Shown one piece after another: positions 45,757-54,649 of a DNA stretch of 64,000 bases. The DNA lies in assembly GCA_021799035.1 (NCBI GenBank), contig JAJZBG010000009.1, forward strand, positions 1-64,000. The letters run 5' to 3'. The notes below the pieces were generated by a model. The model was given only the letters and a program-made list of their open reading frames with translations, was not told the origin of the DNA and made no database searches. The DNA comes from Actinomycetes bacterium. GTDB taxonomy: Bacteria > Actinomycetota > Acidimicrobiia > Acidimicrobiales > Acidimicrobiaceae. The translations under genes and the position numbers were made by a program. Position 1 is the stretch's first letter, and every line of letters starts with the position of its first letter.

Positions 45757-47421
45757 TCATTCTTCATCCTCGGAGTCTTCGCCATCACTCGCAGGTCTCG
45801 GACCCCTAGGACTGAACAATCCTCCTCCTGCGCCCGGAGCGCCGCGAGGGATTCGATAAACTCCAGAACCTCCGCTCGGGCGCTCGCCGATCTCTTCCGA
45901 AACAACGGCTACAGCCGAGGGAGCGGAGAAGACGAACCTCTCCTCTTCGAGGACTGGAGTCTGCACCTCCTGGCCGTGAATCCGAGCCTCTTCAGGAAGG
46001 GGAAGAGGCTCCTCTCCGTGAAAGACGCTGTGTTTGAGCACAAGCTCGGATCGAGGCTCGGATTCTTCGGTCGTGTACTCCCCTCCTGGGGAGCGGAAGA
46101 TGACCATGGCCTTTCGTGGCGTTCCAGCCAGCGGCACCGAACGAGCCTCCTTGGCAAGCTGATACGCGACAAACGCAGCTATCGGAGGAATGACGAACAC
46201 CAGAATCCTGAATGCCCAAAGAACAAAGTTCAGAGTCAGATTGAAGGTATTAGCCAAAACATCTGTCGAAGACGCAAAGAAGAGAACCATGTAGAAAGCC
46301 ATGACGCCTACGCCTATGGATGTCCTCCAGGGATTGTCGCGTGGATTCTCCAAGAGATTGTGACTTTGACTGTCTTTCGTGAACCTACGCTCGATCCATG
46401 GCCAGGCCATTAGCAGCCCGAACGTAATGCCAGGCAGGAGGACGGCGGGGAAGAATATCGTCGGAATCATATGACCGAAACCAACGATCTCCCAAGAGGG
46501 GAATAGCCTTAACGCTCCGTCCAACCATCCCATGTACCAGTCTGGCTGCACAGCATAAGAAACCTTGTAAGGGATATATGGCCCGTACATCCAGATCGGG
46601 TTTATCTGAACTAGGCCTCCCAATGCAGCTATGACAGAAGCCGTTAAGAAAAAGAAGCCTCCTGCCTGCATTGCATATGCAGGCCAGAATGCGATTCCAA
46701 CTACATTCTTTTCCGTCCTTCCCCTGCCCTTGTACTGGGTGTGCTTCTGGTGCCACATAATTGCAAGGTGAGCACCTAGCAAACCAGCCATGATGGCGGG
46801 GATGAGCAGTATATGGATGGTATAAAATCGCGGAATTATCTTGTCGCCAGGGAACTGCCCCCCGAAGAGGAATGAGGCCAAATAGCTTCCCACCACCGGC
46901 ACTGACAGAGTGATGGAGTAAGCGATCCTGATTCCGGTTCCCGAGATGAGATCGTCAGGGAGAGAGTAGCCCAAAAACCCTTCCAAGATGGCGAGCATCA
47001 GCAGCAATGAGCCCACAAGCCAGTTGATCTCGCGTGGCTTGCGAAATGCACCTGTAAAGAAGACCCTGAGCAAGTGCACCACTATCGCGGCGACGAACAC
47101 ATTTGCCGCCCAGTGATGCATCTGGCGCATAACCAAACCTGCCCGAACATTGAAGGATAGGTTCAGTGTCGACGCGTACGCTTGCGACATAACGTGGCCG
47201 TCAAGAGGTGCATAGCTACCGTGATAAACCGTTGGCGCTGAAGACGGCACGAAAAACAGGGTTAGAAATACGCCGGTCCCTAGGAGAATGAAGAACGAGT
47301 ACATCGCAATCTCGCCCAACATGAATGACCAGTGATCAGGAAATATCTTGTTCAGGGACTTCCTCGTGAACTTTGCCGTTCCCAATCTCTCGTCAAGGAA
47401 GTCAATCGGTTTGTAGCTCAT
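45757..47421 (-). CDS. qcrB: menaquinol-cytochrome c reductase cytochrome b subunit
   Basis: This 554-residue subunit holds both b hemes and the quinol sites of the bc1 complex. Eight helices are expected, with HHWAANVFVAAIVVHLLRVF and GAHLAIMWHQKHTQYKG carrying heme ligands and a PDWYMGWLDG segment at the quinol side. A 130-residue charged, Glu/Gly-rich tail extends beyond the membrane part, longer than mitochondrial cytochrome b and usual in actinobacteria. ATG 47421 overlaps the qcrA stop by four bases. Confidence 0.95.
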   Translation of the reverse strand: MSYKPIDFLDERLGTAKFTRKSLNKIFPDHWSFMLGEIAMYSFFILLGTGVFLTLFFVPSSAPTVYHGSYAPLDGHVMSQAYASTLNLSFNVRAGLVMRQMHHWAANVFVAAIVVHLLRVFFTGAFRKPREINWLVGSLLLMLAILEGFLGYSLPDDLISGTGIRIAYSITLSVPVVGSYLASFLFGGQFPGDKIIPRFYTIHILLIPAIMAGLLGAHLAIMWHQKHTQYKGRGRTEKNVVGIAFWPAYAMQAGGFFFLTASVIAALGGLVQINPIWMYGPYIPYKVSYAVQPDWYMGWLDGALRLFPSWEIVGFGHMIPTIFFPAVLLPGITFGLLMAWPWIERRFTKDSQSHNLLENPRDNPWRTSIGVGVMAFYMVLFFASSTDVLANTFNLTLNFVLWAFRILVFVIPPIAAFVAYQLAKEARSVPLAGTPRKAMVIFRSPGGEYTTEESEPRSELVLKHSVFHGEEPLPLPEEARIHGQEVQTPVLEEERFVFSAPSAVAVVSEEIGERPSGGSGVYRIPRGAPGAGGGLFSPRGPRPASDGEDSEDEE

Positions 47422-48320
47422 GCGCCCCGCTCCCAAAAACCTGGTCCGATTGGCTCATCGTATCCAGCTTGGGCCCGCAGATAGCCCTGAGAGTCGATAT
47501 ACAGCGGGAGTTGAGGCAAAGGCCTCGGTGCGGGTCCAAATACCGGATTCGCTCCCGTCATGACATCGAACAACGACTGGTGGCAAGGGCACAGCAGCTG
47601 CTGAGTCAGCTCCTGATAAAGGCCAACCGGACAACCTGCATGCGTGCACACCTTGGAGTAAGCCAGATAACCCTGAGGACCCCAGGTCTCGCGACCCGGC
47701 TTAGTGACAATGTCTTGAAAGGATGGCCTTATGAGAATGGTCTGGGATATCGCCCCTCCTGGGTGGCCGTCTGGAAAAACCGTAAGGACTCCTCCCACCT
47801 CCAAGTCCGTCGCACGCACTTTCGTTCCATCCGCCTTCACAAGGGCCGAACCCTTTTTCCAGTTGGTGACGTAAAGCATCTTCTTGGGCTGAGGCCCGAG
47901 AGAGCGGATGAAAGGAAAGAGCGTGATTATCCCGAACGCGCCAACCGCAGCGCCCAACATTTTGACGAGGAAGCTTCTCCTCTGAATCTGGTTCGCACCG
48001 CGCTCGAGAGACTCAACGAAGGCTTCACGCTCCGATTCGGGACTTTGAAGCTCTTCGCGCTCCTGGACATATGGCCCCTGGGGGACCAAGTACTTTCCCC
48101 AGGAGACGATCCCAAATCCAAGGCCTCCAAGTGCGATAAATAAGAGCGCCCCTTCAACTTGAGTCTGACCGCCCTGCCAGTAGACGACTCCCAGCCCGAC
48201 AGTAGCCAGAAATGAGAGCAAGAAACTGACTCCCACAACTCTCTCAAACCGCCGTTCAGATACCTTTATCAGGCGTTCCTTATCCTGGCTTTGTTTCAAT
48301 TCTGGAGTGGAGCTACTCAA
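47418..48320 (-). CDS. qcrA: Rieske iron-sulfur subunit of the bc1 complex
   Basis: This 300-residue protein has three N-terminal membrane helices (about 30-48, 56-75 and 119-137), as in actinobacterial Rieske subunits, and a C-terminal [2Fe-2S] domain. Its ligands are Cys225, His227, Cys244 and His247, with Cys230 and Cys246 forming the stabilising disulfide. It moves electrons from menaquinol to QcrC. It overlaps both neighbours by four bases. Confidence 0.95.
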   Translation of the reverse strand: MSSSTPELKQSQDKERLIKVSERRFERVVGVSFLLSFLATVGLGVVYWQGGQTQVEGALLFIALGGLGFGIVSWGKYLVPQGPYVQEREELQSPESEREAFVESLERGANQIQRRSFLVKMLGAAVGAFGIITLFPFIRSLGPQPKKMLYVTNWKKGSALVKADGTKVRATDLEVGGVLTVFPDGHPGGAISQTILIRPSFQDIVTKPGRETWGPQGYLAYSKVCTHAGCPVGLYQELTQQLLCPCHQSLFDVMTGANPVFGPAPRPLPQLPLYIDSQGYLRAQAGYDEPIGPGFWERGA

Positions 48321-49171
48321 CGCGCCCGCCCTCCAATCCAGTAACCAGCTATCATCAACGACCCCAAACCAATCAAGATTCCTACAAAACCTTCAGTTAC
48401 AGGCCCCACGTGGCCAAGTCCGATCCCGCCAGCATTATTAGGATGCTGGAGGTATTTGACATACTTGACGATGTCGGCAACTTGCTGGGTGCTCAGATTA
48501 CCCGTACCGAATCTTGGCATGTTGCCCGGACCCGTTCTTACAGCTTCCGCAATCTGAGTCGTTGTTGCGGGATACAAAGAGGGCGCGTAAACACCTCCCG
48601 CCAGAGCATCGCCTACACCTGTTATGGTGTGGCACGCAGCGCAGTTGGTGGAAAATAGCCCTTGCCCAGCGCTCAACGAAGCGGCACCAAGATTCACTTG
48701 TGGAATAGCAGGCCCACCTGGTGCAAGTGACGAGACATAGGCGTCGATGGCAAGCTCTTGTGCCCTCGTGAACCTAGATGGCTTCTCTGTCGCTTGAACC
48801 GTCGGATCCGCTAAAGGCATGCGGCCTGTCGAGATCCAAAAGTCAATCGTCGCAGCTCCAAGACCTTGAAGGTTTGGCGCGCGACTCGTTCCCGCCGCAG
48901 TATCCCCATGACAGCTAGAGCAGTTCTCTACGAAAAGCGTCTTGCCCAACGCGATCGTGGAAGGATCCAACTTCAAATACGTTATCGGCGCTTTGCCAGC
49001 CCCGCTAGTGCCACCATAGGTCACCGAATTTGTGCTGCTTGAATTCGAAGAACCCGGTGTTGTCGCTGCAGCTGCTCCCTGTGAAAACAGAGCCATACCA
49101 GTTACAGAAGCTGCAACTCCTAGCGCCACCGGAAATAGCACGCGCCCACCCAACTTCTTGCCGAATTTCAA
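48317..49171 (-). CDS. qcrC: diheme cytochrome c subunit of the bc1 complex
   Basis: This 284-residue subunit has an N-terminal hydrophobic signal/anchor, two c-type heme sites CSSCH (84-88) and CAACH (177-181), and a C-terminal membrane helix at about 258-280. The fused diheme cytochrome replaces a soluble cytochrome c and wires bc1 directly to the oxidase. TTG 49171 is chosen because AGGAG lies six bases upstream and overlaps the ctaE stop; the frame runs further to 49219 inside ctaE. Confidence 0.93.
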   Translation of the reverse strand: MKFGKKLGGRVLFPVALGVAASVTGMALFSQGAAAATTPGSSNSSSTNSVTYGGTSGAGKAPITYLKLDPSTIALGKTLFVENCSSCHGDTAAGTSRAPNLQGLGAATIDFWISTGRMPLADPTVQATEKPSRFTRAQELAIDAYVSSLAPGGPAIPQVNLGAASLSAGQGLFSTNCAACHTITGVGDALAGGVYAPSLYPATTTQIAEAVRTGPGNMPRFGTGNLSTQQVADIVKYVKYLQHPNNAGGIGLGHVGPVTEGFVGILIGLGSLMIAGYWIGGRAR

Positions 49172-49179
49172 CTTATCTC

Positions 49180-49779
49180 CTAGTGGACCAGGAATATTGT
49201 CGCGTATAGCGCAATCCAAACGATATCGACGAAATGCCAGTAGTAACTGACCGACTGCATGACCGGGAGGAGCCCGGGGTCCCTAGATCTGCCGGCGATC
49301 CTGAGCAACAGAAACGCCATGGCAACAATGCCAAGAAACACGTGTAAACCGTGAAGCCCGGTCATAAGGAAGAACAGCGAGCCAAATGCATTCGTCGACG
49401 GCGAGAACGCTACGTGAGTCCACTCGTAGAATTGATTTCCCAGGAACATGAGTCCCATGACCATGGTTATCACTATCCAGCGCCTCGCCGATGCTCGGCG
49501 GCCATGTTCCAGATCGTAAACAGCCTTTTGCATTGTGAACGAGCTGAGGACAAGAACCACCGTAAAGATGCCCGACTGGAGCACATCAAGTTTGATGCCT
49601 CCAAGAGGCCAGGGACCTGTAGCGTTGGCTCGAATGGAGTAGTAAGCAGCAAAGAGTCCAGAGAAAAACATCAACTCCGAACCCAGCCAAACCATGGTGC
49701 CTACGCCCAGCATGGTTGGTTTGTTGAACCTTATTCCTCCTCTAATCGGTTCAACAGAGGTTGAAATTGCCTGAGTCAT
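49180..49779 (-). CDS. ctaE: cytochrome c oxidase subunit 3
   Basis: This 199-residue protein has the five-helix short form of subunit 3. ELMFFSGLFAAYYSIRA and the GLHGLHVFLGI segment are typical, and it stabilises subunit 1. It is the first gene of the qcr-cta run, 65 bases after the helD stop on the same strand. Confidence 0.93.
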   Translation of the reverse strand: MTQAISTSVEPIRGGIRFNKPTMLGVGTMVWLGSELMFFSGLFAAYYSIRANATGPWPLGGIKLDVLQSGIFTVVLVLSSFTMQKAVYDLEHGRRASARRWIVITMVMGLMFLGNQFYEWTHVAFSPSTNAFGSLFFLMTGLHGLHVFLGIVAMAFLLLRIAGRSRDPGLLPVMQSVSYYWHFVDIVWIALYATIFLVH

Positions 49780-49844
49780 AAAAACGTAATGTTACCCTTC
49801 ATCCCCAAGAGGCCGAATAAAAGACATCCGGCTATTCTTTCCCA

Positions 49845-52022
49845 CTACCTGATTTTTTGCTGTGATGTCAAATCAACAATAACATCCGGTACATCTCTAT
49901 TGTGCACAAAAACCAAACGGTTAGTGGTTCGGGTCATAGCTACAAAAAGGGCTTGAAGGTTCAATGAGCTGGGATGAAGCAGATGATCTGCGCCAGAAAT
50001 TACAACAGAATCAAATTCGAGTCCCTTGGCCTCAGTGATCGATAACACGGACAAGCGTGAGTCTGGCAGCGGAGACGCAGTCAACCCGGACGTGATCAGT
50101 TTTTCCAGGTAAACTGCCTTTTCTGCCTCGGGGACAATTACAGCCACGGTCCCTGGTGAGACCGCATCAACCTCGCGATGCACTACCTGGGTAAGCCTAT
50201 TTGTAAAGTCCTCGTTAACAACTTTCTCGATCATCACGGGCTGACCGCTATGGCGGATTGAAAGGGTCGCTTTTAGCTCCGGAAAAAATTCCTTTAAGAG
50301 CGTTGTGGCTATGTCCATGACCTCTTGTGGCGTTCGATAATTCACTTTGAGTTCGACGATCTCGAACGAACTTCCCTTGGGCATGGGAGTCACGATTTCC
50401 TGCCAGGATCGCTTCCCGAACGGCGACGTCGCCTGTGCAATGTCCCCGACGAGCGTCATCGAAGAAGAGAGGGAGTGCCGTCCCACCATCCGAGCTGCCA
50501 TTGGGGACAGGTCCTGAGCCTCATCAACAATGATGTGGCCGAAAGCCCTGTCCTCATCCTCGGATTTTTTGGAATAGGCTCCAAGATGGAGCTTTGCCTC
50601 ACTGAGCAGGACAACGTCCGATTTTGACCAGGTAGGATGATGCTCATGCGAGATTGCTGGTCGCAAGAGCAATTTCATCTCTTCTTCGGTTAGCCAATCC
50701 CTACCGGCGAGGCGTATAAGGGGAAAGTGAGAGTAGAGATCGGCCAGCAGAGCTTCAGGCGTCAGTGACGGCCAGATTCTCTGGACCAGAGACTGGAACG
50801 TGTGAGATCTTCGTATCTGTTTGGCAAGGTCACGCTTGGCAACCTTGAGCTCAGCGACTGAGCTGCCTTTCTGTGTAACCGTCGACTCCCCATTTTCCAG
50901 GTGATCTGCCGAGTCCAGATCGTGCATATCTCTCTTGGCAAGATATTTCTCCGCGATCCTTAGAGCCAATATTGACTCCACTAGCCGCCGACGCCGATTG
51001 TGGGGGCCGCTGCGTCGCTTGGCAGCCCTAACAGCCTCCGCCGTTTCCTCTGGCGATACATTCACCACAAACGCGCCCCATGCCACCTCCGCTGAACGCT
51101 TGAGCGGCCTCTGACGATCTCTAACAGCCTTGGCTATGACATCGGCCATTCGCAAGTCACCTTTCAAGAGAGCTTCACGCTCAGTCTCAGGATGTCTGGG
51201 CTCGCCGAAACCAGCCAGTCCAGCGACAGTCGTGATCTGCACGCCCGTTTCGCCAAGCGAGGGTAAAACCTGGTCTATATAGTGTGCGAAAATACGGTTC
51301 GGGGCAACCACGAGGACACCCTGGCGCTCCAGACGCAAACGGTGAGTGTAAAGCAGGTAAGCAGCACGATGCAAAGCAACCGCAGTCTTTCCCGTGCCGG
51401 GCCCTCCTTGGACCACCAGAATTCCGGCCAAAGGAGCTCGGATGATCTCATCCTGCTGAGCCTGGATCGTCGAGACGATATCGGCCATCCGGCCTGTCCT
51501 GGCCCTGGTAACAGCAGCAAAGAGTGAGCCTGGCCCTGACAGCGTGATCTCTTCAGCTCCCTCTGGTACAGCAACTGCTCCAAAAAGCTCATCTTCGATC
51601 GAGGCAAGCTCTTTGTGCTCTAGAGAAAAGTGCCTCCTGCGTTTCAGACCCATCGGCTCTTTACCGGTAGCCCTGTAAAAAGGCTCTGCGACAGGGGCTC
51701 TCCAATCTACCACCAACGGCTCCATGTCTTCGTCGGAGACTGCCAAACGGCCAATGTGGTATGTGCAGACTGTGCCCAATGGAAGCTCGTAGTCGATTCC
51801 CCCAAAAGTGAGGGCTTGATCACCGATTTCAAGCTGTTCCAGTCGCGCGAGGCTCTGCCGCACAATGACGTCCCGCTCGGCTCGAGCCTGGTGCGTCCCC
51901 CCACGAGGAGTGGCTAGAGCTGCTTCCATCATCTCCCGCGCTGACCTTCTCATCGCTTCTAGACGCTCGTTTGCTCTTTCCAGATATCTGCGCTCTGCAA
52001 CCAAATCCGGATTTTGTGACAC
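49845..52022 (-). CDS. helD: HelD-type UvrD-like helicase, probable RNA polymerase-recycling factor
   Basis: This superfamily 1 ATPase has an N-terminal coiled coil (RERRYLERANERLEAMRRSAREM-type, first 45 residues), the linker IGRLAVSDEDMEPLVVDWRAPVAEPFYRAT typical of HelD, Walker A GGPGTGKT, a DEAQDLSP Walker B, and C-terminal motifs including TRTTNRLVFVHN. HelD proteins free stalled RNA polymerase from DNA. GTG 52022 (725 residues) has AAAGG upstream, and ATG 52064 is the alternative. The open frame reaches 52343 but would overlap hemE. Confidence 0.85.
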   Translation of the reverse strand: MSQNPDLVAERRYLERANERLEAMRRSAREMMEAALATPRGGTHQARAERDVIVRQSLARLEQLEIGDQALTFGGIDYELPLGTVCTYHIGRLAVSDEDMEPLVVDWRAPVAEPFYRATGKEPMGLKRRRHFSLEHKELASIEDELFGAVAVPEGAEEITLSGPGSLFAAVTRARTGRMADIVSTIQAQQDEIIRAPLAGILVVQGGPGTGKTAVALHRAAYLLYTHRLRLERQGVLVVAPNRIFAHYIDQVLPSLGETGVQITTVAGLAGFGEPRHPETEREALLKGDLRMADVIAKAVRDRQRPLKRSAEVAWGAFVVNVSPEETAEAVRAAKRRSGPHNRRRRLVESILALRIAEKYLAKRDMHDLDSADHLENGESTVTQKGSSVAELKVAKRDLAKQIRRSHTFQSLVQRIWPSLTPEALLADLYSHFPLIRLAGRDWLTEEEMKLLLRPAISHEHHPTWSKSDVVLLSEAKLHLGAYSKKSEDEDRAFGHIIVDEAQDLSPMAARMVGRHSLSSSMTLVGDIAQATSPFGKRSWQEIVTPMPKGSSFEIVELKVNYRTPQEVMDIATTLLKEFFPELKATLSIRHSGQPVMIEKVVNEDFTNRLTQVVHREVDAVSPGTVAVIVPEAEKAVYLEKLITSGLTASPLPDSRLSVLSITEAKGLEFDSVVISGADHLLHPSSLNLQALFVAMTRTTNRLVFVHNRDVPDVIVDLTSQQKIR

Positions 52023-52200
52023 GTACACCTTTTCTAAATTTCTAAAAATTAAATAACTATTCATTCTACCGTTGATTGGAGTTCGCTTCCACATCGACAT
52101 CCGATGAAACCCGCTTGAGCGACTGATGAGAACCGCAGGCCTGAGATATCTGTTCCACGAATCTCCTAAGCTTTTATCAAAGCGAGAAAAGGGCCGGGAT

Positions 52201-53262
52201 TTGTCCCAACTGAAGAATGATCTAGTAATAAGAGCCGCGCGAGGCGAAGCGACGCCAACCGTGCCGGTCTGGCTGATGCGGCAAGCGGGACGGTCGCTTC
52301 CCGAGTACAGAGCGATTAGAAAACGCGGATCCATTCTGGACACAATTCAGGATGTACAGCTCAGCGCTGAAATAACACTCCAACCAGTCAAGCGATACGG
52401 AGTAGATGCCGCAATACTTTACTCCGACATCATCGTGCCAGCATTTGCAGTCGGATTCGGGATCGAAGTGGTCGCAGGGAAAGGTCCAGTAGTGGCCGAA
52501 CCATTCAAATCAGAAGAGGACTTGAAAAGGCTCCGTGACCTCGAGCCCGAGACCGACACTGCGTACGTGCTCGAGACAATCAAGGTTCTTGTCGAAGAAC
52601 TTGACATTCCCCTCATTGGGTTTGCGGGTGCTCCCTTCACCGTTGCAAGCTATCTCGTCGAAGGCGGTCCGAGCAAGACTTACGTAAAGACAAAGGCGCT
52701 AATGCGTTCAAACCCAAAACTCTGGCACAAGTTGATGAAGCGGCTTGCAAGGCTCGCTATCTCTTCCTTGGAGTCTCAGATAAAGGCTGGAGCCACCATG
52801 TTTCAGCTGTTCGACTCATGGGTTGGAGTCCTTTCGCCAGCTGAATACAGAGAAATGGTTGCCCCGCATACCCGGGAGGTTTTTCAGACCCTGGCAGGAC
52901 TTGAAGTCCCCACCGTGCACTTTGGGGTAGGTACTGGGTTGCTCTTGGATCAAATCGTTGACACAGGCTGCACCGTGATCGGCATCGACGATCGAATCAG
53001 TCTGGACGAGGCCCACCGAATCACAGGCGGGAAGGTAGCCCTCCAGGGAAACCTGGATCCTGTCAACCTTGTCATTGGGCACGACGTTGCACTGAGAGAG
53101 TCCAAGAAGGTGCTTTTGGCGTCAGCAAGCTCTCTGGGATACATTTTCAACTTGGGACATGGAGTGCTTCCCGAGTCAGATCCACAAGTGATCAAGGCCG
53201 TAGTTGACTTCGTTCATGAGTATGGGAATGAATTCAGGAGAGGCGCGGCGGCACAAGAGTAG
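52201..53262 (+). CDS. hemE: uroporphyrinogen decarboxylase
   Basis: This 353-residue enzyme converts uroporphyrinogen III to coproporphyrinogen III in heme synthesis. The family start LKNDLVIRAARGE and PVWLMRQAGRSLPEYR are present, with YSDIIVPAFAVGFG and the C-terminal GHGVLPESDP. The open frame begins at 52126, but TTG 52201 with AAAGGG upstream gives the usual N-terminus. It runs into the protoporphyrinogen oxidase gene seven bases later. Confidence 0.93.
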   Translation: MSQLKNDLVIRAARGEATPTVPVWLMRQAGRSLPEYRAIRKRGSILDTIQDVQLSAEITLQPVKRYGVDAAILYSDIIVPAFAVGFGIEVVAGKGPVVAEPFKSEEDLKRLRDLEPETDTAYVLETIKVLVEELDIPLIGFAGAPFTVASYLVEGGPSKTYVKTKALMRSNPKLWHKLMKRLARLAISSLESQIKAGATMFQLFDSWVGVLSPAEYREMVAPHTREVFQTLAGLEVPTVHFGVGTGLLLDQIVDTGCTVIGIDDRISLDEAHRITGGKVALQGNLDPVNLVIGHDVALRESKKVLLASASSLGYIFNLGHGVLPESDPQVIKAVVDFVHEYGNEFRRGAAAQE

Positions 53263-53269
53263 GAGTAAA

Positions 53270-54649
53270 GTGACCCAGGTTGTTGTGATTGGAGGAGGAG
53301 TATCTGGCCTTGCCTCTGCATATTTTCTTTCGGAAAAGATCAACCCGGCAGAGATCACCATCATCGAAGCCGAAGATCGTTTTGGAGGCACCATCAGGGG
53401 TGTCGACTTCGGGTCCCGTCGTGTTGAAACAGGCCCAGACTCCTTCATTACCAGAAATCCCTCTGCCGTGGAGATGGCAAGCAAGCTGAAGCTGTCAGAC
53501 AGGCTGGTCTCACCAGCTACGAGCTCGGCATTCATATATTCTCGTTCGAGGCTTCATCGAATACCTGCTGGAACTGTTTTTGGCGCTCCGAGCGACTTCA
53601 AAAAGTTCTTCGGAAATTCGCTCATATCGAGGGCTGGGCAGCTCAGGGCTAGCCTGGAGTTGCTCATGAGAAAAGCAACCGTGGAAGGCGACACCACAGT
53701 CGGTTCCTTTGCGCAAAAAAGATGGGGTAAGGAGGTGACGGAAAGGCTGATCGATCCCCTCGTGGGTGGTATCCACGCGGGTAGCGTCCACCAGCTATCA
53801 CTTGCGCAATGTGCGCCTCAGTATCTCAAGGCAGCTGAAAGCAACCGCTCCGTTTCCATCGGCCTGAAATCCCAGACAGCCAACTACACATCAAGCGGGC
53901 ACCCAGCATTCTACTCATTTGCTAGTGGCTTATCAGAACTCGTAAACGCGTTAGTCGAGCTTCTGACCAAGCGAAATGTGAAGATGATTGCCGACACCAA
54001 GGCCATCGAAATTCTTCCAGGCGCTGCCGGATACAGCGTCGTAACCGACAGCCGAACTTTCGAGGCAGAAGGCGTGATTTGTGCTACCCCTGCGTACATT
54101 ACTGCTGGACTTGTAAAGCCTTTCAGCAGCAGCGCCGCTGCGCTGCTGAGTACGGTTGAATATGCCTCGCCGATCATGACCCTGCTTGCATATGAAGACG
54201 AGGCTTTCAGCGAGCCGCCTGAAGGATCTGGGATCCTTGTGCCCCGTCCGAACAAAACGCTCGCGACGGCAATTACGTTTGCTACCAACAAGTGGCCAAC
54301 GTGGAAAACCGATGGTGAAACACTGCTCAGAATTTCCACGGGTCGCGTTGGCGACAACAAAGCCTGGGAGTTCGACGATGAGCTACTTGTTGCAGGCTTG
54401 GAAGCGGAAATGAAAGATGTCTTGGGGGTGCGCGCGAGATCGGTTAGGCAGAACGTCACGAGATGGGACAGGAGAATTCCACAGTTCAAACCATTTCATT
54501 CTCAGCTGGTCCACAGGATAAGAGAAGAGCTTCCTCCCGGCGTCGAACTTGCGGGAGCGCCATTTTTGGGCGTCGGCATACCAGCCTGCATCTCAAGCGG
54601 CTCACTGGCCGCCGAACGCCTCACAAAGGGCAGAATCAAGCCTTGCTGA
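53270..54649 (+). CDS. hemY: protoporphyrinogen/coproporphyrinogen III oxidase
   Basis: This 459-residue FAD enzyme oxidises a porphyrinogen to a porphyrin. The VVVIGGGVSGLASAYFL dinucleotide motif opens the protein, followed by RVETGPDSFITRNP and a C-terminal GVGIPACISSG FAD-binding segment. In actinobacteria this enzyme normally acts on coproporphyrinogen. GTG 53270 follows AGGAGT. Its 3' end overlaps the convergent cobT gene by 14 bases. Confidence 0.9.
   Translation: MTQVVVIGGGVSGLASAYFLSEKINPAEITIIEAEDRFGGTIRGVDFGSRRVETGPDSFITRNPSAVEMASKLKLSDRLVSPATSSAFIYSRSRLHRIPAGTVFGAPSDFKKFFGNSLISRAGQLRASLELLMRKATVEGDTTVGSFAQKRWGKEVTERLIDPLVGGIHAGSVHQLSLAQCAPQYLKAAESNRSVSIGLKSQTANYTSSGHPAFYSFASGLSELVNALVELLTKRNVKMIADTKAIEILPGAAGYSVVTDSRTFEAEGVICATPAYITAGLVKPFSSSAAALLSTVEYASPIMTLLAYEDEAFSEPPEGSGILVPRPNKTLATAITFATNKWPTWKTDGETLLRISTGRVGDNKAWEFDDELLVAGLEAEMKDVLGVRARSVRQNVTRWDRRIPQFKPFHSQLVHRIREELPPGVELAGAPFLGVGIPACISSGSLAAERLTKGRIKPC

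Noticed and set aside
45649-46413. Plus-strand open frame of 254 codons
   Set aside because: It is the antisense shadow of the charged qcrB tail, with a composition driven by the opposite strand.
47373-48143. Plus-strand open frame of 256 codons
   Set aside because: It is antisense to qcrA, where the Rieske ligands are intact.
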